Positions 1 to 8,912 of a stretch of DNA of 64,000 nt are shown one piece after another. The position numbers and the translations under genes were made by a program. The notes beneath the pieces are model-generated. The model made no database searches. It had not been told where the DNA came from and was given only the letters and a program-made list of their open reading frames with translations. This DNA is from JACMRP01 sp047302465 (GTDB lineage Bacteria > Bdellovibrionota > Bdellovibrionia > Bdellovibrionales > Bdellovibrionaceae), in the NCBI RefSeq assembly GCF_047302465.1, contig NZ_CP178621.1, positions 2,542,001 through 2,606,000 of the forward strand. Reading direction: 5' to 3'. Position 1 is the stretch's first letter; each line of letters opens with the position of its first letter.

Positions 1-670
1 GTCTATTAGGATTGCTTCGCCAGCCCATCAGCCCATACATAACAATGTAAAAACCACCTGGAACAGGTATAAACTCAGCAATTCCACTTTCATTTTGTTG
101 TATATCTGCCAAAGCAGCACCCTGAATCATTGGTACTGTTGTTCCATCAGAGTTCAATTTGTAGATCTGAGTGGCCGAAGCTACGAATATTTCGCCGTTC
201 TTACCTAAGACAACATGATTAGCTCCATCATGATAGTCTGACAAAATTGTACTGATGTTTCCACTGGTATCCATTTTAACAGCACGATGCCTACCATTAA
301 GCTGTCCATGGTTACAATAGGGGCTAAAACCGCCATAGTAGATGCTATCGTCACTGCCAATAGCGTGAACATCTCCATACACGAAAGTCTCCGCTCGGCA
401 GGTTGAATCGCCATACGTATCGATGGCGCTCTTAAAGAGCGTCAATTGACCATTCTGTAAAGAGTAAATGGTATTCCTATTAGTAAGTACAATATCGCCG
501 TTACTCTTGAAGAACATACCAGAATTCTGAAAGGGAATTTCAGCTAAAACTTCATACGCGGTTGATGTATCGAAATCGTTTGAGCTGTTGTTGCTTTGTC
601 CTTCTTCTTCACTTGGTTTACAAGCGCCTAAGACAAGTAATAACAAAGCTGAGGTTAGTATCACACGCAT
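1..670 (-). CDS. Secreted lipoprotein of unknown function, C-terminus cut by window edge
   Basis: The reading frame is open from the ATG at 668-670 to the window edge, giving 223 residues without a stop. The N-terminus is a lipoprotein signal: Met-Arg, a hydrophobic run, then the lipobox L-G-A-C with Cys at residue 17, followed by an acidic, Asn/Ser-rich linker. A strong ribosome-binding site (GGGAGG) lies just upstream. The mature part has repeated short stretches with Gly-Asp-Ile, Ile-Tyr and Leu-Asn-Gly spaced along it (for example NGDIV, DSIYYGG, NGEIF, QIYKLNSDG), the look of a beta-propeller or NHL/SMP-30-like repeat protein. That fold is an inference from the pattern; no enzyme motif is visible. 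It is the last gene before the sugar locus and reads away from it. Confidence 0.8.
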   Translation of the reverse strand, partial: MRVILTSALLLLVLGACKPSEEEGQSNNSSNDFDTSTAYEVLAEIPFQNSGMFFKSNGDIVLTNRNTIYSLQNGQLTLFKSAIDTYGDSTCRAETFVYGDVHAIGSDDSIYYGGFSPYCNHGQLNGRHRAVKMDTSGNISTILSDYHDGANHVVLGKNGEIFVASATQIYKLNSDGTTVPMIQGAALADIQQNESGIAEFIPVPGGFYIVMYGLMGWRSNPNR

Positions 671-773
671 CAAAGAACCTCCCGGAAACGTACATATCGT
701 GTTTATACACAAGCTTTGTTTATTATATCGAAGGAGCGCTCTGAGTAGGTGTAAATATGACGAAAACAATTAT

Positions 774-799
774 AGATGTCTCACGCTGAGAAGACGTCT
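774..799 (-). terminator. Possible terminator of the legionaminate operon
   Basis: Downstream of the minus-strand acyltransferase gene there is an imperfect inverted repeat (AGACGTCT...AGATGTCT arms with a three-base bulge and a GCG loop). On the minus strand it is followed by ATAATTGTTTT. The stem is interrupted and the U-rich tail is broken, so this is only a candidate. Confidence 0.35.
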
Positions 800-841
800 C
801 TTTATGAGATCCTAATCTGTTGAGGAATTCCCGAGATTTAC

Positions 842-2818
842 TTAAATATTTCCGCTTTCAAAAAGCTTATCCATCAGCATGACGGCGCCGTCGATGCTTA
901 GATGAAAATCATCTGAATACATAATCGTATTGTCTCTAGTAATAGGACATCGCCCTTGCTCACAGAGGAAAGACATAGGATCAAAGACTTTCACGTTAAG
1001 AGCTTTCGCCAAAGCAGGTTCCACCGCTTTTCGATAGCCCTCTTGTTTTATGCGCTCGGCTTCTTCAGAAAATTGGCAGGTTGCAAGCTTGTTCACAAAG
1101 GGTCTTGGCAGACAGCTGTCTAACGGAAATGGCAATGACGGAATGTCGTGGAAAAAGATCGCCTTCTTTTGCATTTTTGCGAGATTTTCCAGCGTCCGAG
1201 AAAATGCCTTGTTGAAAACGTCTTCTTGCTTCTCAACACCTGGGTTCAATTTATCTTGAATAAGATTCTTGTACTTAAAACTTGCTAGCTGAACACCAGC
1301 TTCTTCAAAGTAATTGCCCCAAAAAGCGCTGAGCACAACTGTATGGATGGATTTAGTTTTCTGTATATATTCAAACACGTCATCCAACGTCGTTTCCGGA
1401 TTTCTTTTGCTGACGACATTCATTAATGGCGAAGTCCCACTTCTTCCTAAAAGGAGAAGGTTTTCGCCAATAGAATCAAAGTACTTTTTTAACCCCGGAT
1501 ACAAGTGGCTAGCATGACTATCACCAATCAAAATCACCGTCGGCGGTCGAGTGGCGTCGGAAATCGAGCACATTTCAATTTCCATAACTTTTTCATTACA
1601 GATGCGACCGTTCTCGGAATCTTTTCCGGCTTTAAAGGCCTCTTTGGAAACCCGTGCAGCCTCAAGTCTTTTAAATCTTGTGGGAACTCCGTTCATGCTC
1701 CAGACCGAAAATCCGACTAAACCCAAAACGACCAAAGGTGTTACCATTTTAGCAATAGACCTAAATGACAACGTGATCGCCTTCAGTGGCTTTTCCAAAT
1801 ATTCATAAGATAAGACCGCTAGAATCAAAGATGCAATCAGCAGGACAATCTTGGTAGTAAGTCCCACAGAACCGCTAGTTACAATATGCGCATAAGAGAT
1901 CAAAGGCCAATGCCACAAATACAGTGGATAGCTGATCAAACCAATGTACACGATGCGCTTATCCGAGATCATCTTATTAACAATGCTAGATTCCCCAGCT
2001 ATGATCACAAGACAAGTTCCAAGAACTGGTAATAGAACCCACCAACCTGGAAACTGCTTATTTTGATTTAGAATGTAGAATGAAAATAGAATCAGGCCAA
2101 ATCCCGCTAGCGAAAGAACAGAACGAATTCTACCCTGCACTTCTGCTGGCTTCACAAAGATCAGAAGTCCCCCGATAGCAAGCTCCCACAAACGTGTTGG
2201 CAACAGATAGAAACTGAATGCCTGGTGGTTTTTTGTCAGACCCAAATTCAACCCCAGCGACACAATTGTGATTCCTAGCAAAGAATAAATGAGTACTTTC
2301 TTATTTTTCCCAAGGAAATATATCAGAAAAGGCCAAAAAATATAAAACTGCTCTTCGATCGACAAAGACCATATATGCAACAACGGTTTTAAGTCAGAAC
2401 TTCTGTCAAAATAGCCGCTCTCACTGAACAGTACGAAGTTCGTCGAAAATAAGGCACTAGAAAAAAGCTGTTTGCCAAAATTTGCAAACTCGTCCGCCAC
2501 CAATAAAAGGCTGCCCGCCATGCAGCACACGACCAGAACGGCAATCAGGCTTGGAAAAAGCCTTCGAACTCGTTTAAAGTAAAACTCTTTAAAAGAGAAT
2601 TTTTCTTCTTGAATGTTTGAATACAAAATCCCAGTAACTAGATATCCTGAGATAACAAAGAAAACATCAACCCCCGCAAAACCACCTTTCAGGTGGTGCG
2701 GGAAAAAATGGAAAAACAAAACTGCTAAAACAGCAAACGCTCGAAGTCCGTCAATGTCAGATCTATAGTTACTCTTCTTTAACATCGATAGAATTTTCCT
2801 AGACTCCTGTTTGCTCAC
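842..2818 (-). CDS. Membrane acyltransferase (acyltransferase-3 family) with C-terminal SGNH domain, OafA/OatA-like
   Basis: Predicted sugar O-acyltransferase of the inner membrane that would move acetyl groups outward and attach them to a surface glycan. Residues 18-27 carry the family opening YRSDIDGLRA, a membrane His follows near residue 37 (FFHFF) and then GVDVFFVISGYL. About ten hydrophobic segments run to residue 390. The C-terminal part is an SGNH/GDSL-like domain with GDSH at 432 and the D-x-x-H catalytic pair at 636/639. It is the last gene of the legionaminate operon, so O-acetylation of the nonulosonic acid or of the glycan carrying it is a reasonable guess. The GTG start lies one base after the upstream stop and has no clear ribosome-binding site; an ATG at 2785 (MLKKSNYRSD) is equally possible and fits the usual family length better. 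Confidence 0.88.
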   Translation of the reverse strand: MSKQESRKILSMLKKSNYRSDIDGLRAFAVLAVLFFHFFPHHLKGGFAGVDVFFVISGYLVTGILYSNIQEEKFSFKEFYFKRVRRLFPSLIAVLVVCCMAGSLLLVADEFANFGKQLFSSALFSTNFVLFSESGYFDRSSDLKPLLHIWSLSIEEQFYIFWPFLIYFLGKNKKVLIYSLLGITIVSLGLNLGLTKNHQAFSFYLLPTRLWELAIGGLLIFVKPAEVQGRIRSVLSLAGFGLILFSFYILNQNKQFPGWWVLLPVLGTCLVIIAGESSIVNKMISDKRIVYIGLISYPLYLWHWPLISYAHIVTSGSVGLTTKIVLLIASLILAVLSYEYLEKPLKAITLSFRSIAKMVTPLVVLGLVGFSVWSMNGVPTRFKRLEAARVSKEAFKAGKDSENGRICNEKVMEIEMCSISDATRPPTVILIGDSHASHLYPGLKKYFDSIGENLLLLGRSGTSPLMNVVSKRNPETTLDDVFEYIQKTKSIHTVVLSAFWGNYFEEAGVQLASFKYKNLIQDKLNPGVEKQEDVFNKAFSRTLENLAKMQKKAIFFHDIPSLPFPLDSCLPRPFVNKLATCQFSEEAERIKQEGYRKAVEPALAKALNVKVFDPMSFLCEQGRCPITRDNTIMYSDDFHLSIDGAVMLMDKLFESGNI

Positions 2819-2819
2819 G

Positions 2820-3935
2820 TCAAACTAAATAGATATGTTCGATTTTCTTAAGAACAATAAAATCCAAATCACGATAAATATCGATTCTTTCTGGAAATGT
2901 GTTGTCCACAACCAAGGTTTTTCCGAGCAAAGAACCTTGATACAGTACTGACGAAGACTCTGAACACACATAACGACAACGTGTCACCGACTTCTCGAGC
3001 GAGACTTCACGAACATTCTCTTGTTGAATGTTTCGATCACGAAGCATCTGCACTTCATAGTCTTTGGTCTGCAAAGGATGCAAACGAACCAAAAGTTCGC
3101 ACTTATGACTGTGGGCAAACTTCTCTAGGTTCTGTAAAACAGCTGTAAACTCTTTAGGACTCGAGCTCAGCTGATGGTAGTAAGTAATCGCATCAAGTTG
3201 GGTAACCGGCTCTGGCAACGGATGAATAGCTTTAAAAAAGCGATACTCTTTCGTGTCAGATCCGAGCTCTTCAAAGAGTTTTTTATAGAACTCTTCCCAA
3301 ACATAAGCGATCTCGAAACTCGAGAACGCATCCTGCATGGAAAACCACTTCTCCCCATGCATGTAGTTGACGTGACAAATTCCAAGATCTCGAAGGTATT
3401 GGGTCAAAAAGCTAGACTCAAAGGTCATCTCTTGCGTCACCAAAACATTGGACGGCGAATAGATCTCGACCAAATCCGAATAGACGCCCAACTTCCAAAC
3501 AGTACGAAGAATGAAATAAGGCCTAAACCCTGAGTTTAACAGGATCGCGCGCAAATATTTATAGTCCCGGGCACGCAAAGATCCAAACGGCATCTTCACA
3601 TAAGTCGGAGAGAAGTCTTTTTTAACTTCCTCAGGAAATCGACCTGTCAGGCTGATATTTGCAATCGGATTCTTGGCGTCTTTAGATTTACGCAGCAAGA
3701 GAACACCCATCAGCACTGGCAATAAAAATATCGAAGCTAGGTTATAGAGAAACCACACACGGCGCAAAAAGTAGCGGCTATGGCAATCGTGCTGACAAAG
3801 AGAGTTTTTTAGAAGTGGCGACACCCCAGAGTGACGAGTTCGCGCCATTTCCATGACTTGTTTTTGATAAGCCTTACCATGTGGGATCACCGACAACTTG
3901 CTAAAATAAAAAACCAGCCACTTTAAAAGTTTCAT
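2820..3935 (-). CDS. Unknown GT-B-like protein, candidate nonulosonate transferase
   Basis: A 371-residue protein that I do not recognise as a named family. It has one hydrophobic segment near residues 58-82 and a cytosolic C-terminal half. Two short motifs recall CMP-sialic-acid transferases: RLHPL with His-Pro at 286-287, and SESSSV at 325-330 followed by a small hydrophobic helix (LYQGSLLGKTLVV), the usual place for the HP and S/SS motifs of GT52/GT80-type enzymes. Position supports the idea: it sits between legG and an O-acyltransferase, and no other transferase lies within the legionaminate operon. This is inference from motifs and context. Charged N-terminus (KLLKW) could serve as a membrane anchor. 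Confidence 0.5.
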   Translation of the reverse strand: MKLLKWLVFYFSKLSVIPHGKAYQKQVMEMARTRHSGVSPLLKNSLCQHDCHSRYFLRRVWFLYNLASIFLLPVLMGVLLLRKSKDAKNPIANISLTGRFPEEVKKDFSPTYVKMPFGSLRARDYKYLRAILLNSGFRPYFILRTVWKLGVYSDLVEIYSPSNVLVTQEMTFESSFLTQYLRDLGICHVNYMHGEKWFSMQDAFSSFEIAYVWEEFYKKLFEELGSDTKEYRFFKAIHPLPEPVTQLDAITYYHQLSSSPKEFTAVLQNLEKFAHSHKCELLVRLHPLQTKDYEVQMLRDRNIQQENVREVSLEKSVTRCRYVCSESSSVLYQGSLLGKTLVVDNTFPERIDIYRDLDFIVLKKIEHIYLV

Positions 3936-3955
3936 TCTACAAATCTAATTCCTAT

Positions 3956-5074
3956 CTATTTACTGCCTTTAAGAGCTTGTACGATGCCAGACACAATCAG
4001 CGGAGCCGATCTAGATCTTAGCACATAAGGATTCGATACGTTTCTTTTACCAGTCTTCAGCGCTTTTTTAGCGGCGCTTTGAATCGAGCTGCGAGTATTT
4101 TTTGCGTTAAAAATATTCTTCGTCTGATAACGGCCCTCTTGGCGACGGCCTACATTGACGACCGGTAATTTAAAAGCTGCGGCTTCAATAATACCACTCG
4201 AAGAATTCCCAAGCATTACATCCACATATTTCAAAGCCGAGAAATAACCAAGTTTCCCAAGGCTATTGATAAACACACGGTTCTTAGTATCCCGTGTGCA
4301 GAACTTTTTAAGTTCTTGGTTGTAAAGGTCTCCGCCCTCATCAACATTTGAAGCCGTCACGATGAATTTAATTTTCAGACTCTCGAGGGCTTTTACAAAC
4401 TCTCGCAGATTCCCTTGTAGGTTTTCCGCGTAGGTTTCCGGATGAAAGGTCACCAACGCCGTAGGCGCATCCAGGTTAAACTTTGTATAGTCCTCAAATT
4501 GCGCCTTCGTCATAACCTCAAAGTCGCGAAGTCCATCCAGGCTTGGAGCCCCCACCACGCGAACCTGATGGGCATCTTTTTTAAGTTCTTGCACCCGACG
4601 AGCATAGCTCGGAGTCGAACAAAAGTGGGCATCCGCGAAAAGTGAAATCGAGTGTCTAAAGACGTTATCAATCGCACCCAGGGTTTCTTCCCCTGCATGA
4701 AGATGCAAGACTTTGATTTTTAAGAAGAACGCCGCTAATGCAAAAGCGTACATTTCAAAGCGATCCCCAGTGATAAGAACCGCAGTGTATTTCTCTTTAA
4801 GATAAAGCTTCGTCGCCTTTTGAAAAGCTTCTGCAAACGCCTGAGAAATGTCTTTATTCGTTTTGTTTTTGAGCGAGATCGGTACTTTTCGCAATGAAGG
4901 GCCATAAGCCGCCACTCTCTTCACCACAGCCTTATTCGCACTGCTAAGGACGTCTCCTGACAGAATCAAATGCCAAGTGATCCCGCGAGCATGACGTGTC
5001 TCTTGAAGTGTAGAGTCTAAAAGACCAATATCCGCACGATTTGTCGAAACAATGCCAACTTTGATTTTCGTCAT
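3956..5074 (-). CDS. legG: Hydrolysing UDP-sugar 2-epimerase, LegG/NeuC family
   Basis: Releases UDP while inverting C2 of the UDP-amino sugar, giving the hexose that LegI condenses with phosphoenolpyruvate. The 372 residues match the family in length. The N-terminus (VGIVSTNRADIGLL) and the central block GDRFEM...HLHAGEETLGAIDNVFRHSIS carry the expected acidic and His residues; GNSSSGIIEA and VNVGRRQEGR near the C-terminus bind the nucleotide. NeuC (UDP-GlcNAc) and LegG (UDP-diacetyl-bacillosamine) cannot be told apart by eye. The complete leg gene set around it, with LegB, LegC and LegH homologues, favours LegG. The start ATG overlaps the legI stop as ATGA, so the two are translationally coupled. 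Confidence 0.88.
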   Translation of the reverse strand: MTKIKVGIVSTNRADIGLLDSTLQETRHARGITWHLILSGDVLSSANKAVVKRVAAYGPSLRKVPISLKNKTNKDISQAFAEAFQKATKLYLKEKYTAVLITGDRFEMYAFALAAFFLKIKVLHLHAGEETLGAIDNVFRHSISLFADAHFCSTPSYARRVQELKKDAHQVRVVGAPSLDGLRDFEVMTKAQFEDYTKFNLDAPTALVTFHPETYAENLQGNLREFVKALESLKIKFIVTASNVDEGGDLYNQELKKFCTRDTKNRVFINSLGKLGYFSALKYVDVMLGNSSSGIIEAAAFKLPVVNVGRRQEGRYQTKNIFNAKNTRSSIQSAAKKALKTGKRNVSNPYVLRSRSAPLIVSGIVQALKGSK

Positions 5075-6081
5075 AGCTCAATCAACTCGTCTTGCTTGAA
5101 ACTGCGTTTTGCTTTTGTTCCCAAGACCGATGGCCACTGCATCGGATCGACTCCGGTTCCAGGACGCTTCGTCGTCAGGTTCTTCTCGCTAAGCACTTCG
5201 CCAGCTGCGATGTCGGTTTTTGCCACAATAGACTTTCTGGCAACCAGGCGATTTTGCAGTTCCTGAGATGTGGGCTTTTTTTCTGGCAATCCCCAATAGG
5301 TCGAGAAGTCTCGGATGCGCTTCACCATTTCTTTCAGCTCAGCTCCTTCCAAGGACGCTTTGTGATCTGGCCCCGGAAGGTCTTTGCTTACAGTGAAGTG
5401 TTTTTCGATGACCGTAGCACCTAAAGCCACTGCTGAAAGTGGTACTTCCAAGGAAGTCGTATGATCGGAGTAACCGACTCGGCAACCGAGTTCTTTCCCC
5501 ATGGCTACCATAGAGCTCAAATTCACGTCTTTAAGGGCTGTTGGGTAATCCGTCGTGCAATGAAGAACAACGATGCGCTCTTTATCGACTCCTGATTTCA
5601 CCAAAAGATCGAAAGAGTTTTTAACCTCTGCCATCGTCGCCATTCCCGTCGACATTACTAAAAGCTCTGGCTTAAAAGATGCCATCAGCTTCAGATACGG
5701 ATAATTGGTCATTTCTCCGGACGGGATTTTAAACTTTCTTAAACCCAACTCATTCAAGAAAAGCAGGCTTTCTTCATCAAAACCCGTCGACAAGAACTCG
5801 ATATTCTTTTCACGGCAGTATTGCATCAGCGTGTGATGGTCTTCATGACTGAGCTCGAGCCTTTTAAGCATTTCGTATTGTGACTCAGTTTTACCAGTGT
5901 TGGCTTTTTGATAAGCCGCCATCTTCGCTTCCTGAGTCACCAGGCTTGAGGCCTTGAAGGTTTGAAATTTAACAATGTCCGCACCGGCCTCTACGGCAAT
6001 ATCCACAAGCTGCTTTGCAAGCTTTAGATCTCCGTTATGATTCACACCCGCTTCGGCAATAACAAGACATGCATTCTTCAT
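5071..6081 (-). CDS. legI: N,N'-diacetyllegionaminate (sialate-type) synthase
   Basis: Condenses a 6-carbon amino sugar with phosphoenolpyruvate to form the 9-carbon nonulosonic acid. The N-terminal TIM barrel shows AEAGVNHNGD, DIVKFQTFKA, IPSGEMTN, HCTTDYP, GYSDHT and IEKHFT, the metal- and PEP-binding blocks of NeuB-family enzymes. The C-terminal antifreeze-like SAF domain begins around residue 280 (RKSIVAKTDIAAGEVL...RPGTG). The length of 336 residues is typical. It overlaps both neighbours by four bases (ATGA). Substrate choice between sialic, legionaminic and pseudaminic acid is inferred from the neighbouring leg genes. Confidence 0.92.
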   Translation of the reverse strand: MKNACLVIAEAGVNHNGDLKLAKQLVDIAVEAGADIVKFQTFKASSLVTQEAKMAAYQKANTGKTESQYEMLKRLELSHEDHHTLMQYCREKNIEFLSTGFDEESLLFLNELGLRKFKIPSGEMTNYPYLKLMASFKPELLVMSTGMATMAEVKNSFDLLVKSGVDKERIVVLHCTTDYPTALKDVNLSSMVAMGKELGCRVGYSDHTTSLEVPLSAVALGATVIEKHFTVSKDLPGPDHKASLEGAELKEMVKRIRDFSTYWGLPEKKPTSQELQNRLVARKSIVAKTDIAAGEVLSEKNLTTKRPGTGVDPMQWPSVLGTKAKRSFKQDELIEL

Positions 6082-6761
6082 AGTTTAAGTCCCTGGGCGA
6101 ATGTCTCTGCCCGCTTCCAGTCTTCTTCCGTATCAATATCCACAGAAAGATTCTCGGCCATTACAAAAGCTTTTGTTTGTGCGCCAAAAAAGCTTTTAGA
6201 CTTTAAAAACAAATCCCAATCTGACAAATAAAGCGCGCCATTCAGAGTCCAGACGTTTTTCCAATCCTGAGAACGCAATTCCACTTGGTTTTTCAACAAA
6301 GGTGTCAGAGTTCCTTCAGATGTTTCATAAAAGATATGGCTAGGCACTTCACGGCATGCACGCACGCTGACCATCTGAGGTACGGAGCTAGATAAAAATT
6401 CTTGAACAGCCGCGCCCACGACTTGCGCCCCTCGCAACGGTGAAGTCGGTTGCAACAGAACAATAAAGTCCGCCGCCTGTTTTCTGGTTTTCATGACTTC
6501 AACAATGACATCTGACGAAGAGCTTGTGTCTTGGGCAAGCTCAGCAGAGCGTGACAGAAAATCAACGCTTGGATAAAGATCTTTATATTTTAGGATATCT
6601 GGATCATCCGTAGAGACCACAACATCCAGAGGAATTGGCGAATTGAGCGCAGCTTCGATCGTCCACTGAATCAGTGGCTTACCAAGAAAAGGGCGTTTGT
6701 TTTTGCCTGGGATTCTTTTTGATCCTGCTCTAGCAGGTATAATCGCAAGCCCTTTTTTCAT
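6078..6761 (-). CDS. legF: CMP-legionaminate cytidylyltransferase (NeuA family)
   Basis: Activates the nonulosonic acid with CTP to the CMP-sugar. The N-terminus has the family signature IPARAGSKRIPGKN, followed by LGKPLIQWTIEAAL, STDD and LLQPTSPLR; the C-terminal SVDIDTEEDW supplies the metal-binding Asp residues. The ATG at 6761 is chosen because GGAAG lies six bases upstream, the usual family start (MKKGLAIIPARAG) falls there, and it sits just past the ptmE stop. A start eight codons earlier at 6785 would overlap ptmE. The length from 6761 is 227 residues. Confidence 0.9.
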   Translation of the reverse strand: MKKGLAIIPARAGSKRIPGKNKRPFLGKPLIQWTIEAALNSPIPLDVVVSTDDPDILKYKDLYPSVDFLSRSAELAQDTSSSSDVIVEVMKTRKQAADFIVLLQPTSPLRGAQVVGAAVQEFLSSSVPQMVSVRACREVPSHIFYETSEGTLTPLLKNQVELRSQDWKNVWTLNGALYLSDWDLFLKSKSFFGAQTKAFVMAENLSVDIDTEEDWKRAETFAQGLKL

Positions 6762-6762
6762 C

Positions 6763-7815
6763 TCAACTTCCAAAATGACCTTCAAAGTCAGCCTGAGCGC
6801 GGTGGAAATCTTCCATGCGGCCGATGTCCACCCAATAGTCTTTCAGTTTGTAACAACAGATCTCTCTGCCGGAATCTTTCAACATATTAAACAAGCTAGG
6901 CATATCAAAGAAGCTCTTTTGTGGAATCATAGCCACAGCTTCCGGAGAAAGAACATAAACGCCCGCGTTGACGTAGGACATCTCCTTCGGTTTCTCTTCG
7001 ATAGATAGAATACGATCGCCTTGCACTTTCACAACACCGTAAGGAACTTCCGTGTAGTACTCACGTACCACCATCGTTGCTGTTGCGTTGGTTGAGCAAT
7101 GTTGATCCAGAATCGCACCAAAGTCTGCGCGAGTAAGAATATCCCCGTTCATCACAAATACAGGCTCAGTCGGTTTTTCTTTCAACAAAGAAAGGCCACC
7201 ACAAGTTCCGAGAGGAGTCTCTTCACAAAGATATTCGATTTCCACGCCCAGCTCTTTGCCGTCCTTGAAATGATCACGGATCATTTCACCACGATAGTTC
7301 ACGATCAGAACGAAGCGGTAGAATCCAACATCGCGGAATCTTTTGATAATAGTTTCAAGAATTGGCTGACCGCCAATTCTCAACAAAGGTTTTGGCAAGG
7401 TGTCTGTCAACGGACTGAGTCTTTTGCCGAATCCACCAGCCATCAGGATCACTTGATTGTTGCGTTTCAAAAGACCGCGAAGATCGTCGGAAGTTTCAAT
7501 CCCGATGACTCTTCCCTTTTCGTCCACCACTGGCAACTGACGAACATTCCATGATTTCAACTTTTCAACGATATCTGCACGAGACATTCCATTTGGAACA
7601 AAGCGCGGAGCACGACTCATGAAAGTGCCGACTTCTTGCTCAAGAGTAGCTCCTTTAAGAAGGGCTCTTCGAATATCCCCGTCAGTCAGGGCGCCAATCA
7701 ACTTGCCATCGTCATCCAGCACGAAGCAAATTTGCATGGAGTTGCGATCGATAGCTTCCATCGCAGAACGCAATGTATGACTCGGTTTCGTAAAAAAATC
7801 GGGACTCATTCTCAT
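6763..7815 (-). CDS. ptmE: CBS-domain sugar-1-phosphate nucleotidyltransferase, PtmE-like
   Basis: The first 120 or so residues are a pair of CBS modules (FVLDDDGKLIGALTDGDIRRAL; LPVVDEKGRVIGIETSDDL). The rest is a nucleotidyltransferase with MAGGFGKRLSPLTDTLPKPLL and VMNGDILTRADF. This domain order is that of Campylobacter PtmE, the glucosamine-1-phosphate guanylyltransferase that makes the GDP-linked precursor of legionaminic acid. CBS modules usually sense adenine nucleotides, so feedback control is plausible. It overlaps legB by four bases and precedes legF. GTP and glucosamine-1-phosphate as substrates are inferred from the family and context. Confidence 0.88.
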   Translation of the reverse strand: MRMSPDFFTKPSHTLRSAMEAIDRNSMQICFVLDDDGKLIGALTDGDIRRALLKGATLEQEVGTFMSRAPRFVPNGMSRADIVEKLKSWNVRQLPVVDEKGRVIGIETSDDLRGLLKRNNQVILMAGGFGKRLSPLTDTLPKPLLRIGGQPILETIIKRFRDVGFYRFVLIVNYRGEMIRDHFKDGKELGVEIEYLCEETPLGTCGGLSLLKEKPTEPVFVMNGDILTRADFGAILDQHCSTNATATMVVREYYTEVPYGVVKVQGDRILSIEEKPKEMSYVNAGVYVLSPEAVAMIPQKSFFDMPSLFNMLKDSGREICCYKLKDYWVDIGRMEDFHRAQADFEGHFGS

Positions 7816-8792
7816 ACGTTGTAAATATCCGTTTTATATTTAGCAATATTCTTAGGCTCCGAGAACCACTCAACGGTTTGCTTAAGCCCCTCTTCAAAAG
7901 TCACCTGAGGCTCGTAACCCGTCAGCTTCTTAATCAGAGTATTATCACACCACAAACGATGAACCTCGGACTTCTCAGGACGAATTCGCTGCTGATCTAC
8001 TTGGATTTCAGCATTGGATCCCAAAATCCCTTTGATCATATTGAAAGTTTCCAAAATCGTGACTTCACGGTTTGACCCGATATTCACCGTTTTACCGATT
8101 GTATCCGAAGAAGAGGCCAAAGCCAAAAATCCGCGGCAAGTGTCAGTTACAAAGTTAAAATCACGCGTCGGAGTCACATCACCCAGATTGATGCTCTTTT
8201 TCCCACTCAACAATTGAGAGATGATTGTCGGGATCACCGCGCGGGCCGATTGGCGTGGTCCGAAAGTGTTAAATGGTCGCGCAATCGTCAGTGGCAAGTT
8301 GAAGGCATTAAAGAAACTCATCGCCATCGCATCCGCAGAAATCTTCGAAGCACTGTACGGAGATTGAGGCTGCAACGGATGTGCTTCATCAATTGGAACA
8401 TAGCGCGCAGTTCCATAAACTTCGCTCGTTGAGGTGTGAATCACTCTTTGAACGCCATGATCCAAGGCTGCCTTACAAATATTTACTGTGCCTGTGATAT
8501 TGGTCTCGATATAGCTTTGTGGAGCGACGTAAGAATAAGGAATGGCGATCAACGCTGCCAAGTGAAAGACGCTGTCGACTCCTTTAGTGATGTCGCGACA
8601 GAAAAAAGGATCGCGCACGTCGCCAGTCACAACCTCAATGTCTTTTAGATATTTAGAATCCTCGAGCCAGCCCCAAGTATTAAAGGAATTATACAAAGAC
8701 AGCGCTCTGACTTTGTGTCCTTTTTGAACCAACATCTCTACAAGGTGAGATCCAATAAACCCATCGGCACCTGTTACTAATACATTCTTCAT
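7812..8792 (-). CDS. legB: NAD-dependent NDP-sugar 4,6-dehydratase, LegB-like
   Basis: An extended short-chain dehydrogenase of 326 residues. The Rossmann motif is TGADGFIGSH, the catalytic set is TSTSEVYG with SPYSASK (Tyr-x3-Lys), and the active-site region RPFNTFGPRQSARAVIP is typical of nucleotide-sugar 4,6-dehydratases of the LegB/GlmE type. It would convert GDP-GlcNAc to the 4-keto-6-deoxy sugar used by LegC. The gene opens a tightly overlapping block (legB-ptmE-legF-legI-legG). The start has AGGA eight bases upstream and a promoter-like sequence about 60-80 bases before it, so this block may be expressed separately from legC to the formyltransferase gene. Confidence 0.88.
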   Translation of the reverse strand: MKNVLVTGADGFIGSHLVEMLVQKGHKVRALSLYNSFNTWGWLEDSKYLKDIEVVTGDVRDPFFCRDITKGVDSVFHLAALIAIPYSYVAPQSYIETNITGTVNICKAALDHGVQRVIHTSTSEVYGTARYVPIDEAHPLQPQSPYSASKISADAMAMSFFNAFNLPLTIARPFNTFGPRQSARAVIPTIISQLLSGKKSINLGDVTPTRDFNFVTDTCRGFLALASSSDTIGKTVNIGSNREVTILETFNMIKGILGSNAEIQVDQQRIRPEKSEVHRLWCDNTLIKKLTGYEPQVTFEEGLKQTVEWFSEPKNIAKYKTDIYNV

Positions 8793-8845
8793 GGAGACGT
8801 TCCTATTCGATCTGAGGCCATCAATATGCTAAAAAAAGTTAACAA

Positions 8846-8874
8846 ATATTTGCCGTTTCCACCCGAAATGTCAA
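8846..8874 (-). promoter_or_regulatory. Internal promoter upstream of legB
   Basis: In the 120-base gap between the formyltransferase and legB genes the minus strand reads TTGACA (8874-8869), an 18-base spacer and AATATT, matching four of six bases of a -10 box. The -35 box is perfect. The predicted start of transcription is around 8838, leaving a leader of about 45 bases before the legB ATG. Confidence 0.5.
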
Positions 8875-8912
8875 TCTCGACGCCCTTATCAGGAAGGTGA
8901 AACAGAATAGAT

